Shown: positions 10,631-22,964 of the stretch, piece after piece
Layout: the number at the start of each line of letters is the position of its first letter
How positions within the stretch are numbered: the first letter of the stretch is position 1
Source: Macrocystis pyrifera
Lineage: Eukaryota > Sar > Phaeophyceae > Laminariales > Laminariaceae
Assembly: GCA_031763025.1 (NCBI GenBank)
Contig: JASSKH010000014.1
Location: forward strand, 7,364,063-7,428,062
DNA: 64,000 nt
Reading direction: 5' to 3'
Notes under the pieces: generated by a model
Database searches by the model: none
What the model was told of the DNA's origin: nothing
What the model saw: the letters and a program-made list of their open reading frames with translations, nothing else
Translations under genes and position numbers: made by a program

Positions 10631-13600
10631 TACACTATTATCTTTGATAAGATTTCATCGATATATATCATGTACCTGATATACCCAACTCTCCATCAAG
10701 GTACATCCGTTTTGTTTTCTCCCTATTAATATTAAGTAACACTCCAAGAAACAAATCCCACCTCATCTATGATCCTCCTCTGTAAACGTTTTCACGATTA
10801 CGATATGATAATGTATCAGTTTTGTTTGTCTGTCCGACCAAGCCTAGTCATGTTCCCAGAAACATCATCACTACTATTAGAATAAGCAACCCACCCGAAG
10901 AGGGAAACACGAAATTAAACCCCTACAACACCCACCCCCTCCACAAAACTTGAAAAAAAGAAAAGAATAAACACAAAATCAAAGGAATATTAACCACCAC
11001 CCAAATCAGTTTTCCTTCCAAACCATCACGTTACCAGGACTTGGTACAATATTTACCTACTGTAGTATCTCGTAAGGAATATACTCGTCATATTCATGCC
11101 GCCCCATTATTCCACTCACCCATGACTTCCCTCATCGAAACCGACTTTGGGAGAGGCATACCCTGGTGTTCTAATACATTGCTCTGCAGTAAGCAAAGTA
11201 GACAATGCAATGCCATGTCATCGTGCAGGATACGACAGGCACGACACACGCACTCTATGAGGGAGAGAAAGCAAAATAAACAATAAAAATAGCTCGGCAA
11301 AAAAAAAGGTGTCGTGCCCCACCGTAGGGGATGTGGCAGACAAGACAACAAGCTAAGCAAACAATACCACTACTGCTGTACATACTTCGTATAAACAACG
11401 TAAGGCTGAGAAGCGACCAAGGGAAATAGCAGGCAAACCGAACCGCAACAAAGAAACACAAACAATAACCGTCCAGGCAACCGCAGCGGTGGTACAAGCG
11501 GCATAGACAGGTTCTACTCGTAAAATTCGAGTATCGTGGTGAGGGAACGGAATGCAGGTACTATCTGAACTGGCTAGGAAGGCAGCTTCTCTTGTTCAGG
11601 AAACTTATTTTTGCGTTGGTGTCGTATTATTCCTCTCGTTGATGAGAGACGGAAGGGAGCTGTTGAGAGTTATTCGATAGGGGCGTAATTCATGGCATCG
11701 AGCCCACTCTGCTCTCCTTGTATCAACCTGATAGATAGGCAGAGACACTTGTCCCGGGAACTCTCCTCGGGCACTTGTGTACTCTTCTCCTAGCTGCTAC
11801 TTGTATCCGAACCATTGTACTGCAAGGAAACGCTTCAGAGTCCCGGGAATATTTTTTGGGTGTTACAGGGTTTTATGACTACGACTATCCCATGACCATT
11901 ACATAGTCCAATACTACTCCATATCACGTTAGCCCACCCTGAATGGTCGTATACGGAGACCACACGACGGTCAATGGTTGTTGCCGGAATCCTCGAAAAG
12001 ACCTCAAAAGGAGGTCGAAGATGCGGCTATTCGAAACAACGAAATTAGGCTGAAGACTTCTCCACACCTCGCAGTAAGGCCTCCGCGTCACGGGCAGTGT
12101 TTTGGTCAGAATCGCCCGCTGAAAGAGGGGGTCAAAGCCCAAAACAGAAAAGAACAGGCGCCGAAATAAAGTTAACAAAAAACGCTAGGACCAACGTAGA
12201 GGAAGGATGCAGAAACCCGAAATGGGGTTAAAAGGGATAGCAAGGCAAATACAGAAGGAGGCGGAACTCATAGAATGGTCGTGTGCATGGAAGCTTATTT
12301 GTCCAGGGCCAAGTAGGGCCAGGAGGTACACGGATGCCGGGCCAGTCATAAAATCTTGGCGAGCACGATAGAGGTACGCAAACGGGAACACCGCAGGAAA
12401 TACAGAAATCGGCGGGGGCTAGACAAAGCCGCCATGAACGTTCCTGTAGCTATAGCCAGGGGACTTGATAGGGCCTGTGAGGTGAGTAAACAGCAGTGTT
12501 TCATTCTGGAACTGCGGACTAGTAGTGGGAGCAACACCAGCAAACGGAGCGAGGTAATGCAACCAGGACTAATACGCTCAAGAGATCGTCAAGAAGACAC
12601 TCGGATAAGCAGGTCTAAGACGTTTAGTCCGACGTGGACAACAGGGTGTGTCAGCTTAACATGCAGATATGCTACTTACGGCGGCAACATCGTAGAAAAG
12701 ACGGGTATGCCAGGGACATGAGGTTGAACAAAAACCTCTTGGATGCTGCAGCAGAAGCAGGGGATACATAGTAAGTCATGCATGTGCACCGGGAGCAGGA
12801 AACATACAATACGTGTCCAATAGACACTCGGGGCGAGGCACACCAGTGAATTAAAAACACTACTTCGGGTGAATATACAGTAGAACTACGGGTCAGCGGC
12901 CTTCACGTGGAGGAGGCAGACAGAACCAGTGCTGGGAAGTTGAAGAAAAATCAGACATTACCACAAATTGACAATGGCACGTTCGAGTAGAATTGCAAAC
13001 GCTCTCGAACGTACAATACCACTAACCGGAGGCCGTCATCGAGTCTGAATACGTCCAGACAAGATCACCTCTGACCATGTCGTCTGCACGGTTTTCATGC
13101 ACCGTCTACGCTCCGTCTTCCGGAGTTCGCAATCGAACCTGATGACGTCGTGCGCTGATTCCTTTTGTTTTTTTTTTTTTTCCGCGTCGAGCATTTTATG
13201 ACCACGGGCTGGGCGTACAAACAACGCTCCAAGAGCCTAATGTCCGCCACCTTTCGGTCCGCTCGATTGAACTCCTTTTCGGCACCGCTCCCTCGGCGTG
13301 ACAAGCGCACGACTCTTGCGCTATACGGCTCCCTGCTGTACCCCTCCCGATCCGCCACCAAACAGCCCCGGACTGCAGTACAGTTGCACCAGTTGGTTTC
13401 AGGACTCCTCACTTGAAGAGCCCCATACCTCACACGAAAACTGACTTCAGTAAAAATCAAATCGCATCCCGATGAGTATTCCCATGACCCCAAGTATACA
13501 AGAAAGTCATTTATTAAAACAAGACTAGCATTCCGACGATTTTGGGTTAAAGAGCCCCGTCATTCAGAAAACATTTTATCGGAAATGTGCTACCTCTATC

Positions 13601-13869
13601 GTAGAACGCGTCCCCGACTCATCATCAGCGTCGGCTACCTTGCACCGTTCACCATCGGCTTCTGCAGCCGCTTGGACGACAAACCGAGCCCTTTTCTTGC
13701 CGCTAAAATATATGGCCCCGGCGTCACCGTCAGCATCGACCACTACTATGCCTTTCTGCTGGCTGCTGTAACCGCCGTGCTGTCTGGCCCACCCTATCCT
13801 TTGTCGACGCCTAACGGCCCCGGCGTCACCGCCACCGACGATAACCTCGAGCCACCTACACCGACCGTA
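10631..13869. other. No gene recognised
   Basis: AT-rich to about 11.0 kb, then mixed composition. Positions 12356-12721 (+) hold a 121-codon basic ORF without a recognisable domain. Others, such as 13095-13493 (-), look random. I see no splice-connected coding structure and no copies of the repeat families described here. Confidence 0.4.
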
Positions 13870-14078
13870 CCAACCACCGTTCCCACTTCTACGTCCTGAG
13901 CACAAGACCAATTCACCATCGCAGCCACCGCTCACGCCTTTCATCGATGCACCTTACAGGGATAATACAGACCATATCAGCCACCGCCGCTCCCACTCCT
14001 ACGCCTTCAGCCCAAGACCAATTCACCATCACGGCCGCTGCCCACGCCTTCATCGATGCACTTTATTGGGATAATACA
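13870..14078. repeat. ~103-bp tandem duplication
   Basis: The block with ACCAATTCACCATCGCAGCC and TTTCATCGATGCACC...GGGATAATACAG (13870-13973) recurs at 13976-14077 with several substitutions. It lies about 430 bp upstream of the SMP-30-like gene. Confidence 0.8.
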
Positions 14079-14503
14079 GCGTCAACCACCGGGCCTACAC
14101 GCACAGTATTTTGACGGGACGGTAGATCTTAATTCCAACACCCTGAAAAATCAAGCTCGAGTCCGAAACTCCCAATTATTTTCGTCCTTCGCTTATCTCT
14201 CCTTCTGTAGTCGGAACGCGAATTCGGAGTCACATAGCGTACTAGTCGCCTTCTCTTTCCTCCCAACTACGGTCCGTGCCTTGCTTGTTATTTTCAGAGA
14301 AGCCTTCAGCCCGTTCATTCCCTCGTCGACTCGAATCCAATTTGCGCAACAGCGCGGGACCGGTTCTTACTTCCTGATATTTCTTTACAAGTACATCGAA
14401 GGGGCCAGCCGCGAGTTCGACCTATATAGTGGCGATTCTCAGTTTTGCAAGCTGTGGGATAAATATTTTTGCATCGTTGTTCTCACGCTCAGCTCAATTG
14501 GTG

Positions 14504-17500
14504 ATGGTTTTCTCTGGCGAACAGGTGGAAAAAGTTGCGAGCGGCTTCGTTTTCACAGAGGGCCCGCTGTGGGTGCACGACGAAGAGGTGGGTCTCGTTT
14601 TCTCGCATACGGCACAGCTTCAAACTGCATGTCTACTATACATTAAGTGCTGTGGTCTTAACCGTGTTCTGTGTTGCAAGAAAATTCCCGATTGTTCGGT
14701 GGCACGGCTGCTACTGTTGTGGACATATTAATGGATAGGGTAACCAGTGCGTAGCATGCACATTGTCGTTCTTTCACTGTGAACCGAGAATTGTTTTACA
14801 TTATCATCGTTCTCCTCGTGGTTAGTATTCTGGTTTTGGACTTTGTTTATCCTCCCCCGATCCCAGCTATTTGTTTGAAATATCATACATTCCGTTCAAA
14901 TTTCTCCCGCAAGAATTTCCCCACCAGCGAGGTGCGCGTTTTGTTTCTCCTGACAGAGACAGCCGCTCAAAATTGAGTCTGTGAAACGTGCGGGTCTTGT
15001 TTCCGTAACGTGTCGTAGGGGGAATTCTCACCGATCAGAAACGCCTCTTTAGAGAATAGATGGATGCTAAAACTTCGGGCAGTGGAACCCCTGCCCAGCG
15101 TACCTGTGCTAGACTGAACAGTCAGCGCTGACCCAAGCCGGTCTTACACCAGAGACCCTCAACACAGCCCCTGCAAGCACTACCACGCTTGTAAACACCA
15201 ACACCGAGAATATCCAACCGTCCGCCTGTGTATCCATCGCATCTCCACTCAACGATAACATATCCGCCGGGATACAAGCACAACCGTTCGCGCTGTGCCG
15301 CGTTTCCCGTTACTTGTGGTGCAGGCAGGCAGGCAGTACCTTCTCTTTTCGGACGTGCCCAACAACAAAATTTGGAAGTGGGAGGTGAGAAACCTTCGCG
15401 AGACCACGAAAAATCTGGCGACACGCCGGCAACGCGCGTGCCGCGCGGCCCCTGATGTAGACTTAATTGGTGGGGATACAAGCGTGTACACAGTGCAACA
15501 GTCACCGTCTGTGTCGGGAAAACGTATTTTTAGCAACGACACCCGTCCGACTGTCGCGTACCGGCTACCGCGGTAGACTACCCGTTCTGCTGAAAGCGGC
15601 AGCGATGGCTCCGGAAATAAGCGCTCACACGTGCCTTGTTAACCTGTCAAACTCCTAGTGCGAAATGTTTATCTGGTGACAGCCTGCTGCTGTTGAAACG
15701 GTTTTGGCCAAGACCGATGACGACAATCGATCTGTTCGGCTATTTTATATCCTTTGGGGGACTGTCGCCAAGCAGGAAGGCGGCGGGAGGTTTTCGCGGA
15801 GAACGTCTTTGTTCCTGGATAACGCCGGGTGCGGCGGAGACCACTGTGCCGCGCTGCCATTTCCAGGCCCGACCGGGCTGACGCTGGTGAGCTGATAGGT
15901 ATCCCGACCATATCAACTATTGATCTATGGCCGCTCCCTTGAAATTTCTGCGGCAAAATTAATCGCACGGCCATCTATCTACAACAATTCCAGCATCGGC
16001 ACCGTTCGAAACATCGGGGCCCGGCGTTTTCGACTTTTCCGCTGGTTGTGTCCTGCCACGGCAGGTTTAAGCTTCATCTGTTGAAAGGGCAATAAAGTGG
16101 AACCGTTGCCAACGTGGAAAATACTCGGAATCGGCGTTCGACAAACATGTGTCCTGTGCACAGCCAATCGGATACATGCTGATACTGTAGTTCCTTACCG
16201 TTTGGATATAAAGGTGGGTTGTCTTGGTTCGCACAGGCATCCATCCCGACTGGTGTCGTGGATTTTCGGCACGTACCGCGCGGGACGTTGTGGGCTTATT
16301 GCGTGTGCAGGTTCGCGGATCGAGAGAGCTGGTGCTGTGCGAGCACGGCAATCGGATGGTGACGCGGATAGAAAAGAACGGGACGAAGACGGTGCTGGCT
16401 ACGCACTTCAACGTGAGTAGCGGCGGCAACCTCCGCGGTAATGCATTGGTGCGTTTTGCAGTGTTTGAGTGCGGGTCATCTGGGTGTTGGCGGGCCCATT
16501 CTGAGGTTGTATCCTGTGACGGAGCGACCAATGGTGGGTTGTAGCGTTCGTGATGACAGTTTTGGGCACATGTCGGCGTCTCTGACGAGTTGTATCTGTG
16601 GCGGATGTCAACCATTGTGCCTGCTGGAAGGACAAACTTAGCATTTCCCTACTGCTTTATTACATTCGGTACCTGTATGCCGGAAAGGTCTTGTGAAAAC
16701 ATAGTCTGCAGGAAAGCAAGAGAACATAGCATGCCTTGTTGCTGTCAAGCATGAGCGGTCTGATAAGCCCGTCATACAATACCGTCGATATACGTATACG
16801 TCCTTGGGTTACCTCTGGGAGGAAATAACCGCAGGAGCGCACACACCATGTAAATTATATTCCGGCAGTGGCTCATCCCACGGACTACCGTTTTTTTGCT
16901 CCATATGTTCTGACCGGTTGACCTCAATTGAACAACTTGCCACAGGTCAGCATGATATTTTTACGGATATTTTCGTCTAGGAATAACCCGCTTAAATCTT
17001 GATCGGGTTGCACAAATCAACTTCTTTGGGATCATATTTTGGGTGGGATATTGAGCTCTTCGTGTCAGGAGCTTAAAACGCATGGCACCACCTCGAGTCG
17101 TGATGTTAAAATGGAACACCGAAACTACCCTCTGGCGGAAGAAATGCAAGAGCACGCTTTCCAAAGAGAGCTAAACATTGTTCGCACTCGTCCATCAACA
17201 TCACCTGGCGCTGGCAGGGACATCGCTTCAACAGCCCCAACGACTTGGCGTTCTCCAAGCGCGGGGACCTGTATTTCACGGACCCCCCGTTTGGCTTCCC
17301 TCTACTACAAGATGATCCAGATTTTGCCGCCTTCGGCATCGCAGGGGTGTACCGCGTTAGAAAAGAAGCAATGGAGGCCGCGAGAACTTCTGATAATAAA
17401 GCACCCGAGGCTGAGCTTGTGGAAAAAGGTACCAGGTATCTCATTTCGGGAGAAGACTTGGTTCGATCGCACGGAATTGAACGAGTTTGTCTTGCCATGC

Positions 17501-18377
17501 TGTCACCCCGAATATTAATCCGGTCGCAGTTCGTGAGGGGTAACATCAGCGCCCGTGCTTCAAACCCAGGTCGGTTTCTCGGTGTTTCGTCAACTGCGGA
17601 CTTCGCACGCCCCCGATCGTTCAATCGCGATTGAAGCCGCGGTACACAACCCTGCGATTGATCGCGCTTGTGGTAAAGACACATTATCAACGTGCAACCC
17701 TCGTCCCCTTTCTCGCTTGGCAGAGTTCGCGTGGCCGAACGGGCTGGCCTTTTCCCCGGACTATTCCAAGCTGTACGTGACCCATTCCTCGGACGAAAAG
17801 CCATTTTGGTATGTGTACGACGTCGATGAGGTTGGGGATATATCAAACCGAAGGGTGTTCTTCGACGGACGGCCCATTCAAGAGATGACGGTGCGGTGAA
17901 TGAGGCACGGGTGGAAGGGAGTGCGTGAACCTATATCGTTTTTTTGTAGAAGATGGCGCGATCAGAACTAGCATGAATATATATTGCAGAGACCTACACC
18001 GGAAAAGCCCTCTCATTGCATTTTCTGGGTATCATCTCTCCGCAAAAAACTCTTTGTTGTATACCCCTCTGCGACGCCGTCGGGATATCGTATGTTTTCT
18101 GTCCCCGTCAAATCGCCGTCCAATCCGGCTCAATACTCTGCCTCAGGGATATCCGTCGCATGGTCCAGATGGAATGAAGGTCGACGAACGAGGAAACATT
18201 GTGTCATCTGCCTCCGGCGGTGTGGCCGTGTTTTCACCCTCTGGGGAGCACCTCGGGATGATTATTGTGGGTGGAACGTTTATATCGAACGTGGTCATAG
18301 GAGGTGATGGATACTTGTACATGACCGCCTCCAACAGCATCCTGAGGATCAAGGTGCTTGTCAAGCCAGCGCCGTAG
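14504..18377 (+). CDS. SMP-30/gluconolactonase/LRE-like protein, 7 exons
   Basis: Exons: 14504-14587, 15325-15384, 15776-15886, 16311-16412, 17218-17428, 17724-17890, 18147-18377. All splice phases match; every intron is phase 0 except intron 5, which is phase 1. The protein is about 321 residues, normal for this family of six-bladed beta-propeller lactonases, which hydrolyse sugar lactones or related esters with a divalent metal. The metal ligands expected of the family are present: Glu19 in TEGPLW, Asn127 in NSPND, Asn195 in WPNGLAFSPD and Asp253 in GPDGMKVDE. The family signature YFTDPPFGF follows. No signal peptide is evident with this start, although an in-frame GTG-led hydrophobic stretch lies upstream. 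The start and the small exons 2-3 are the least certain parts. The substrate cannot be read from the sequence. Confidence 0.88.
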
Positions 18378-19439
18378 GCGGTAGATAAACCTGCAGAAGA
18401 ACACGGTCGCGACGTGTCGCGAAGCCAGCATTTCTTATGGTAGAGAGTGGGGAAGCGCGGCTTAGAAAGAATTGGTAAGTCCAGTAGTGACAATGTTGCT
18501 GTATTTGGCCGCAAGCTATTGAGCAAACTCGTTGGGTATTATTCTGCCTTGCGACTCTACCCAATACGGCTTTTGATGTGGACTGAATGTCGTTTTGAGG
18601 AGCTTGCATGTATTGGTATGGCTGGTGGCCTTCGATGTTACCTCTGTGAGTACCTTCTGCACCTGCTGGTGATGACCTGGAGCTCTATATACACGAAATA
18701 TTTATTACAAACAACTGTTTCGTACAAACAGCTTTCAAGCCGGTGCCCATTTCCTCCGTTCCATCTGGTTAGGGACTCTCTGGCTTGAGAAGCAAAGCAA
18801 CACACAGTCAGTAACCACAAACCTTGCTTGCAAAAAACAACTCGGCACGACAATAATCAGCATGCCGTTACCCTTCATACAACACGTAAGACCACACACA
18901 CCCTTGGTGTGAGTTTCTGAGACTATTGATTCCCAACCTTGGGGGTTAGACACAGCTAACACGGTGGCTGGGGAAATGTATTGTCTATAAATAGACATTA
19001 GGGTAGGTTCTTCATCGCTTGCTGTTTGCACTCTCCCCGCTGTCGAGAAATCAGATTGGTTGTTCATCTGAAAGGTGCGTTGCCTTGCGGGCTATCACGG
19101 TACTGCACACTCATGGTTGATGCCTATCGAGCCCGATCATCACGTGTTTTCAGCTCTAATCAGTGATTCCAGAGAAATAACCAGCGGGAAGACCAAACGA
19201 AAATACTGTTTCTCGAAGATGCCCACAATATGAATTATCACTTTGTAGAACTGAATATCTATTCTGCAAATTGCAGGTCTGCCTGTCTGTCGGTCTGTTT
19301 GTCCGCATGCGGTATATTTTCGAACATGCATTATTAATAGTAGTTCCAATAATCGATACCAGGTATATTACTTCGTTGCAGATGATATTCATACGACGTG
19401 TTCGACTCTAACAGGCATTATGTACTGAGCATACCATAC

Positions 19440-19625
19440 ACCAGGCAGTATTTAGCCATACAATATATCCACCACACCGTACCATCATACCATGCCACCA
19501 TCATACCGTGATTGCCCCACATAGTATCCACCGAAGCGTACCATCATGCCATACCATCATACGAGATCACATACTGTGCCACACCAAACACCATGCCACA
19601 CCGTACCGTACCATACCATACCCAT
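19440..19625. repeat. Short tandem array of CCATACCATCAT-type words
   Basis: Degenerate 5- and 10-bp words (CCATAC, CATCATAC, CCACACCGTAC) repeat through this segment. The ORFs crossing it are low-complexity by-products. Confidence 0.75.
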
Positions 19626-20267
19626 GCTGTACCAACACCACCTGGGGGGCTCAACCGTACGAAGACACAAGAAGAGCATGCCTTCAGAGCGACAGAACAG
19701 GAGCAAGCGCGCGACGAGCGATGACAGAGCCTCAGCTCTCTGACCGCAGAGCGTGCCGGGGTAGGAGCCATCTCGTGAACGCTTTCCACCAGCTGTTATG
19801 TTTGGCCGTTGAGATGCTGCTGATGTGTGTGCTGTGTTGTGCTATATTTGTTTTGCTGTGTTGTGTGTGTGCTTGATAGTTGCAAGCTCGATGTGTACTT
19901 GATCCGCGGAATAAAATGTGGGGCGAGTATTTTTTTCTACTTCGTAGAGCACGCGGCTAGCCACACGAGCGGGATACCTCTCATCATCGCCAACGTCGCT
20001 GGTGTTGTTGTGCACGTAGTAGGTCAATTTATTTGGGTTCGTGCCACACCAAGCGACTAGCTGAAGCTGGGCTGGGCATGGCGATGATGGCGTGCTGTGT
20101 TCGCGTTGCCTCGTTGAACCGAGTTCACAACTGTGTAGAAGACGATTATTTTCCAAGAGTATTCCTCTGATCTGTATATGATAGTATGTACACATACTGC
20201 GACTATAAACAGCCTAAAAATAACGTGGAGGTGGGGGGGGGGGGGGGGGGAGGGTGGAGTATATCGT

Positions 20268-20335
20268 CGCGGTCTATAGTGCCCAGCACCATGATTTTGA
20301 TGCTGGGTTCAATTCCCGGATTGTGACGGGCTTTG
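20268..20335 (+). pseudogene. tRNA-Gln-like relic
   Basis: GGTCTATAGTGCCCAGCACC resembles a tRNA 5' half. ATTTTGATG resembles a TTG anticodon loop, and CTGGGTTCAATTCCCGG is a convincing T-arm. The distance between the halves is too short and the acceptor stem does not close, so this is a relic or the head of a SINE and not a working tRNA gene. Confidence 0.35.
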
Positions 20336-22964
20336 TTTTGAGTCAGGCGATTTTTGACCGTTCAACGATTTCTGACCGATTGCGGCTCGCGCTTCGCGGC
20401 CACGTAATTCCGAGTCTGCATCTTGTGGGTGGGAGCAGGGTGCCACATGGGATCAAAGAGAGCCAAGCAGGGGCCTGTTTTGCTTTCCCGCCTTTGAGGG
20501 AGAGTATTCCCAAACATAATTATCTATAGCATGAAGAACTCTACTGGCCTCGTTTGCTCACGATCTGAATATTAGTGTGCTGGAATTTACTCGGAAGCTT
20601 GCTTCAAACACAAACTTGATCGAAAGATACCGGAGTGCATATTTTGGGAAAGTCCGCCGTGGTCCGAAATATGGGCCCATTTTTCTCACGTTTAGTAGGC
20701 TGTGGAAGAGTCTGGTGCATCACAATACTGTTCTAGCAACACGAAGCAGAAAAGTATGCAGGATGTTGAATGCCCTTTCCGAGCCACGACGAATATCCCA
20801 TATCCCCACCCAGTACGACCATGAATAGTACCGATAGCCAGGACGCAGAGGCTCAGTATGAGCCAAACCCCGCCTGCTGGGGTGCCGTCTGTGCCGGTGC
20901 CGACTGGTCTCTCTCGTCTCCCTCACCAACTCCAACTGCGACTTCACAAACAAAAGACGAACATACTGAGAACAGCGTTCGAATGCATTTCATCGAGGGC
21001 AATAGAAACAAAACAAAAAGCGCGCGTCTAAAACGCAACATCATACTAAACAAGCAACGCTCCGTGTTTCTCTTTCACCACGCACACTATTTGATTCGAC
21101 ACCGAGTACTACACAGCCTTGTATCTCTTACGTTTTCTCGCAACGCCACCCCGAGTAAACATAAGCCGAAGAAAGGAAAAGCCCCTCTTAAACTCTACGG
21201 GCCCATAACTTGAATAATACCCTAGCCCCGAGTAAATACAAGCAAAAACTGGCAAACGGTATTTCACCGATACAGTCTAGGCCTTCGCTCCTGCTGGTTC
21301 CTCATACTCTATAACCAACCCCACAGAACATGAGCTCAAGAAACGTCAACACATACATATACAAACCCAGAATCGTTGCGAGCGGGTCACCTAGCGGACG
21401 CATGCTACGGTGGTAGGCGTGCGCCAATTTGTTTGTGAGGCCCCTATACGGTAAATAAAATGCGAAGTTCGATATCCCACACGAAAAAAACGACTTCGAA
21501 GAAAAAGGATTTGCATCCCGACCAACAATCCCATGGCTTACGCACATAAAATCGAAAGCGAATTGAAAAACAAAATTGGGATAAGATAGTGAGTTCTATA
21601 GGTTAAGAGCCTCGCCTGCCAGAAGCATGTTGGGCCTTAAAGTACTCCCCTTCCGCCCTGTAGAGACATCGCTCAGGGGCCGAGCGTTTACTTGAACCCG
21701 GGTGCTTCGCCTCCGGTGCAGACCTCCTTTCAATACAAGCATGGGGTATTTGTAAGACAAATAACGCTTACCAACACGAGACAGCAGCACCATCGCACCG
21801 TGGGACGTCCTCCGGCAAGTCACACCGAAATGCGTCATGACCACGTTTGGACATACCGGCCAGCAGCATGACGAACGAATAAAAACTAAAACTTAGCGCC
21901 TCTATTTTACGGCGTAGAACGTAGCTCGAGAGCTGATCAAACAGCACACCGAGCACCATTACGCCCGCCCAACCTCTTCTCCTTCCCCACGTGATGACGA
22001 GGACGATGACGAAGATGATGACGATGTGTCATCACCTTAGCTCATATCTCTGAAATCCAACCCTTGGTCGATAGACAAACCGAAACAAAAGATCACAAGG
22101 CGCCCCTATCAACAAATCTCTGCGCACTCCATTGTATCGGCGTTCGCCGCGCGGACCATCGCTTCCCACTTTTGGTGCTAAGTTCAACACAGCTATCCGG
22201 CCGTAGGTTACTCAGTGGTGCGCTCGTCTCTTTCCCCCTCTTCTTTCCCCTCCGCCCCCCACCCCCCCCCTCAACACTTATCAGGACAAGCGCTGTTCTC
22301 CGTAGGTGTTGCCATCGTTATACCGTACAGGAAATACGGGACGCCTAACGAATACCAGGTTTCGTTTAAGAAGTGGTGCGCTATACACCATGTTCATTGC
22401 AATGACTCCCGAATCTTCAATTTCTGCCCAACTTTCACCCCGAGTTTCTTAGTGGTCGTTTTTTCACTACCGTAGTGACAGAGATGTACGGTACTGTAAC
22501 ACGTCCATTTTTAATTTTCAACGGCCCCGGAATGTTTTTGTAGAGAGATGTGTCTCCTAACTTTACACTTCAGCAATTCCATTGGCTAGGTACGTGTCCC
22601 AAATCAATGCCCACACGCGTTTACAAATGGGATTACAACGCTCTGAGCTGAGGCGCCCCCGTCAACCAAACAATCTGGAGCCCAAACGTACGCCCTCTAC
22701 CGCACCGTAGAGGGCACTGTAGAGGCATATATCGCACTGTTGAGGCATGGGTTTGAGCGTGGGAGGAATTCGTATGCCATCCACCACGCATCCAGAAAGA
22801 TGTCGACGCTCGCTTAAATCGTCGTACCATCCGATAGGCACTCGACTCTTTCACCATCAAAACTACACCATCGGACGCCGTGGGACCACCGAGTTTCCAC
22901 AGATAATTCAGTTCGAGGTGCATCTCTGAATTTACACGGGTTTCGGCGATACCTCGAAGCAGTT

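Larger units (their letters stand above)
18378..22964. other. Intergenic, no gene recognised
   Basis: Short ORFs without domains. It contains a decanucleotide repeat at 19440-19625, a poly(G) run at 20231-20251, and a tRNA-like relic just after it. At 22680-22740 there is a small palindromic cluster of the words CTCTACCGCACCGTAGAG and GCACTGTAGAGGCAT. Confidence 0.4.
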
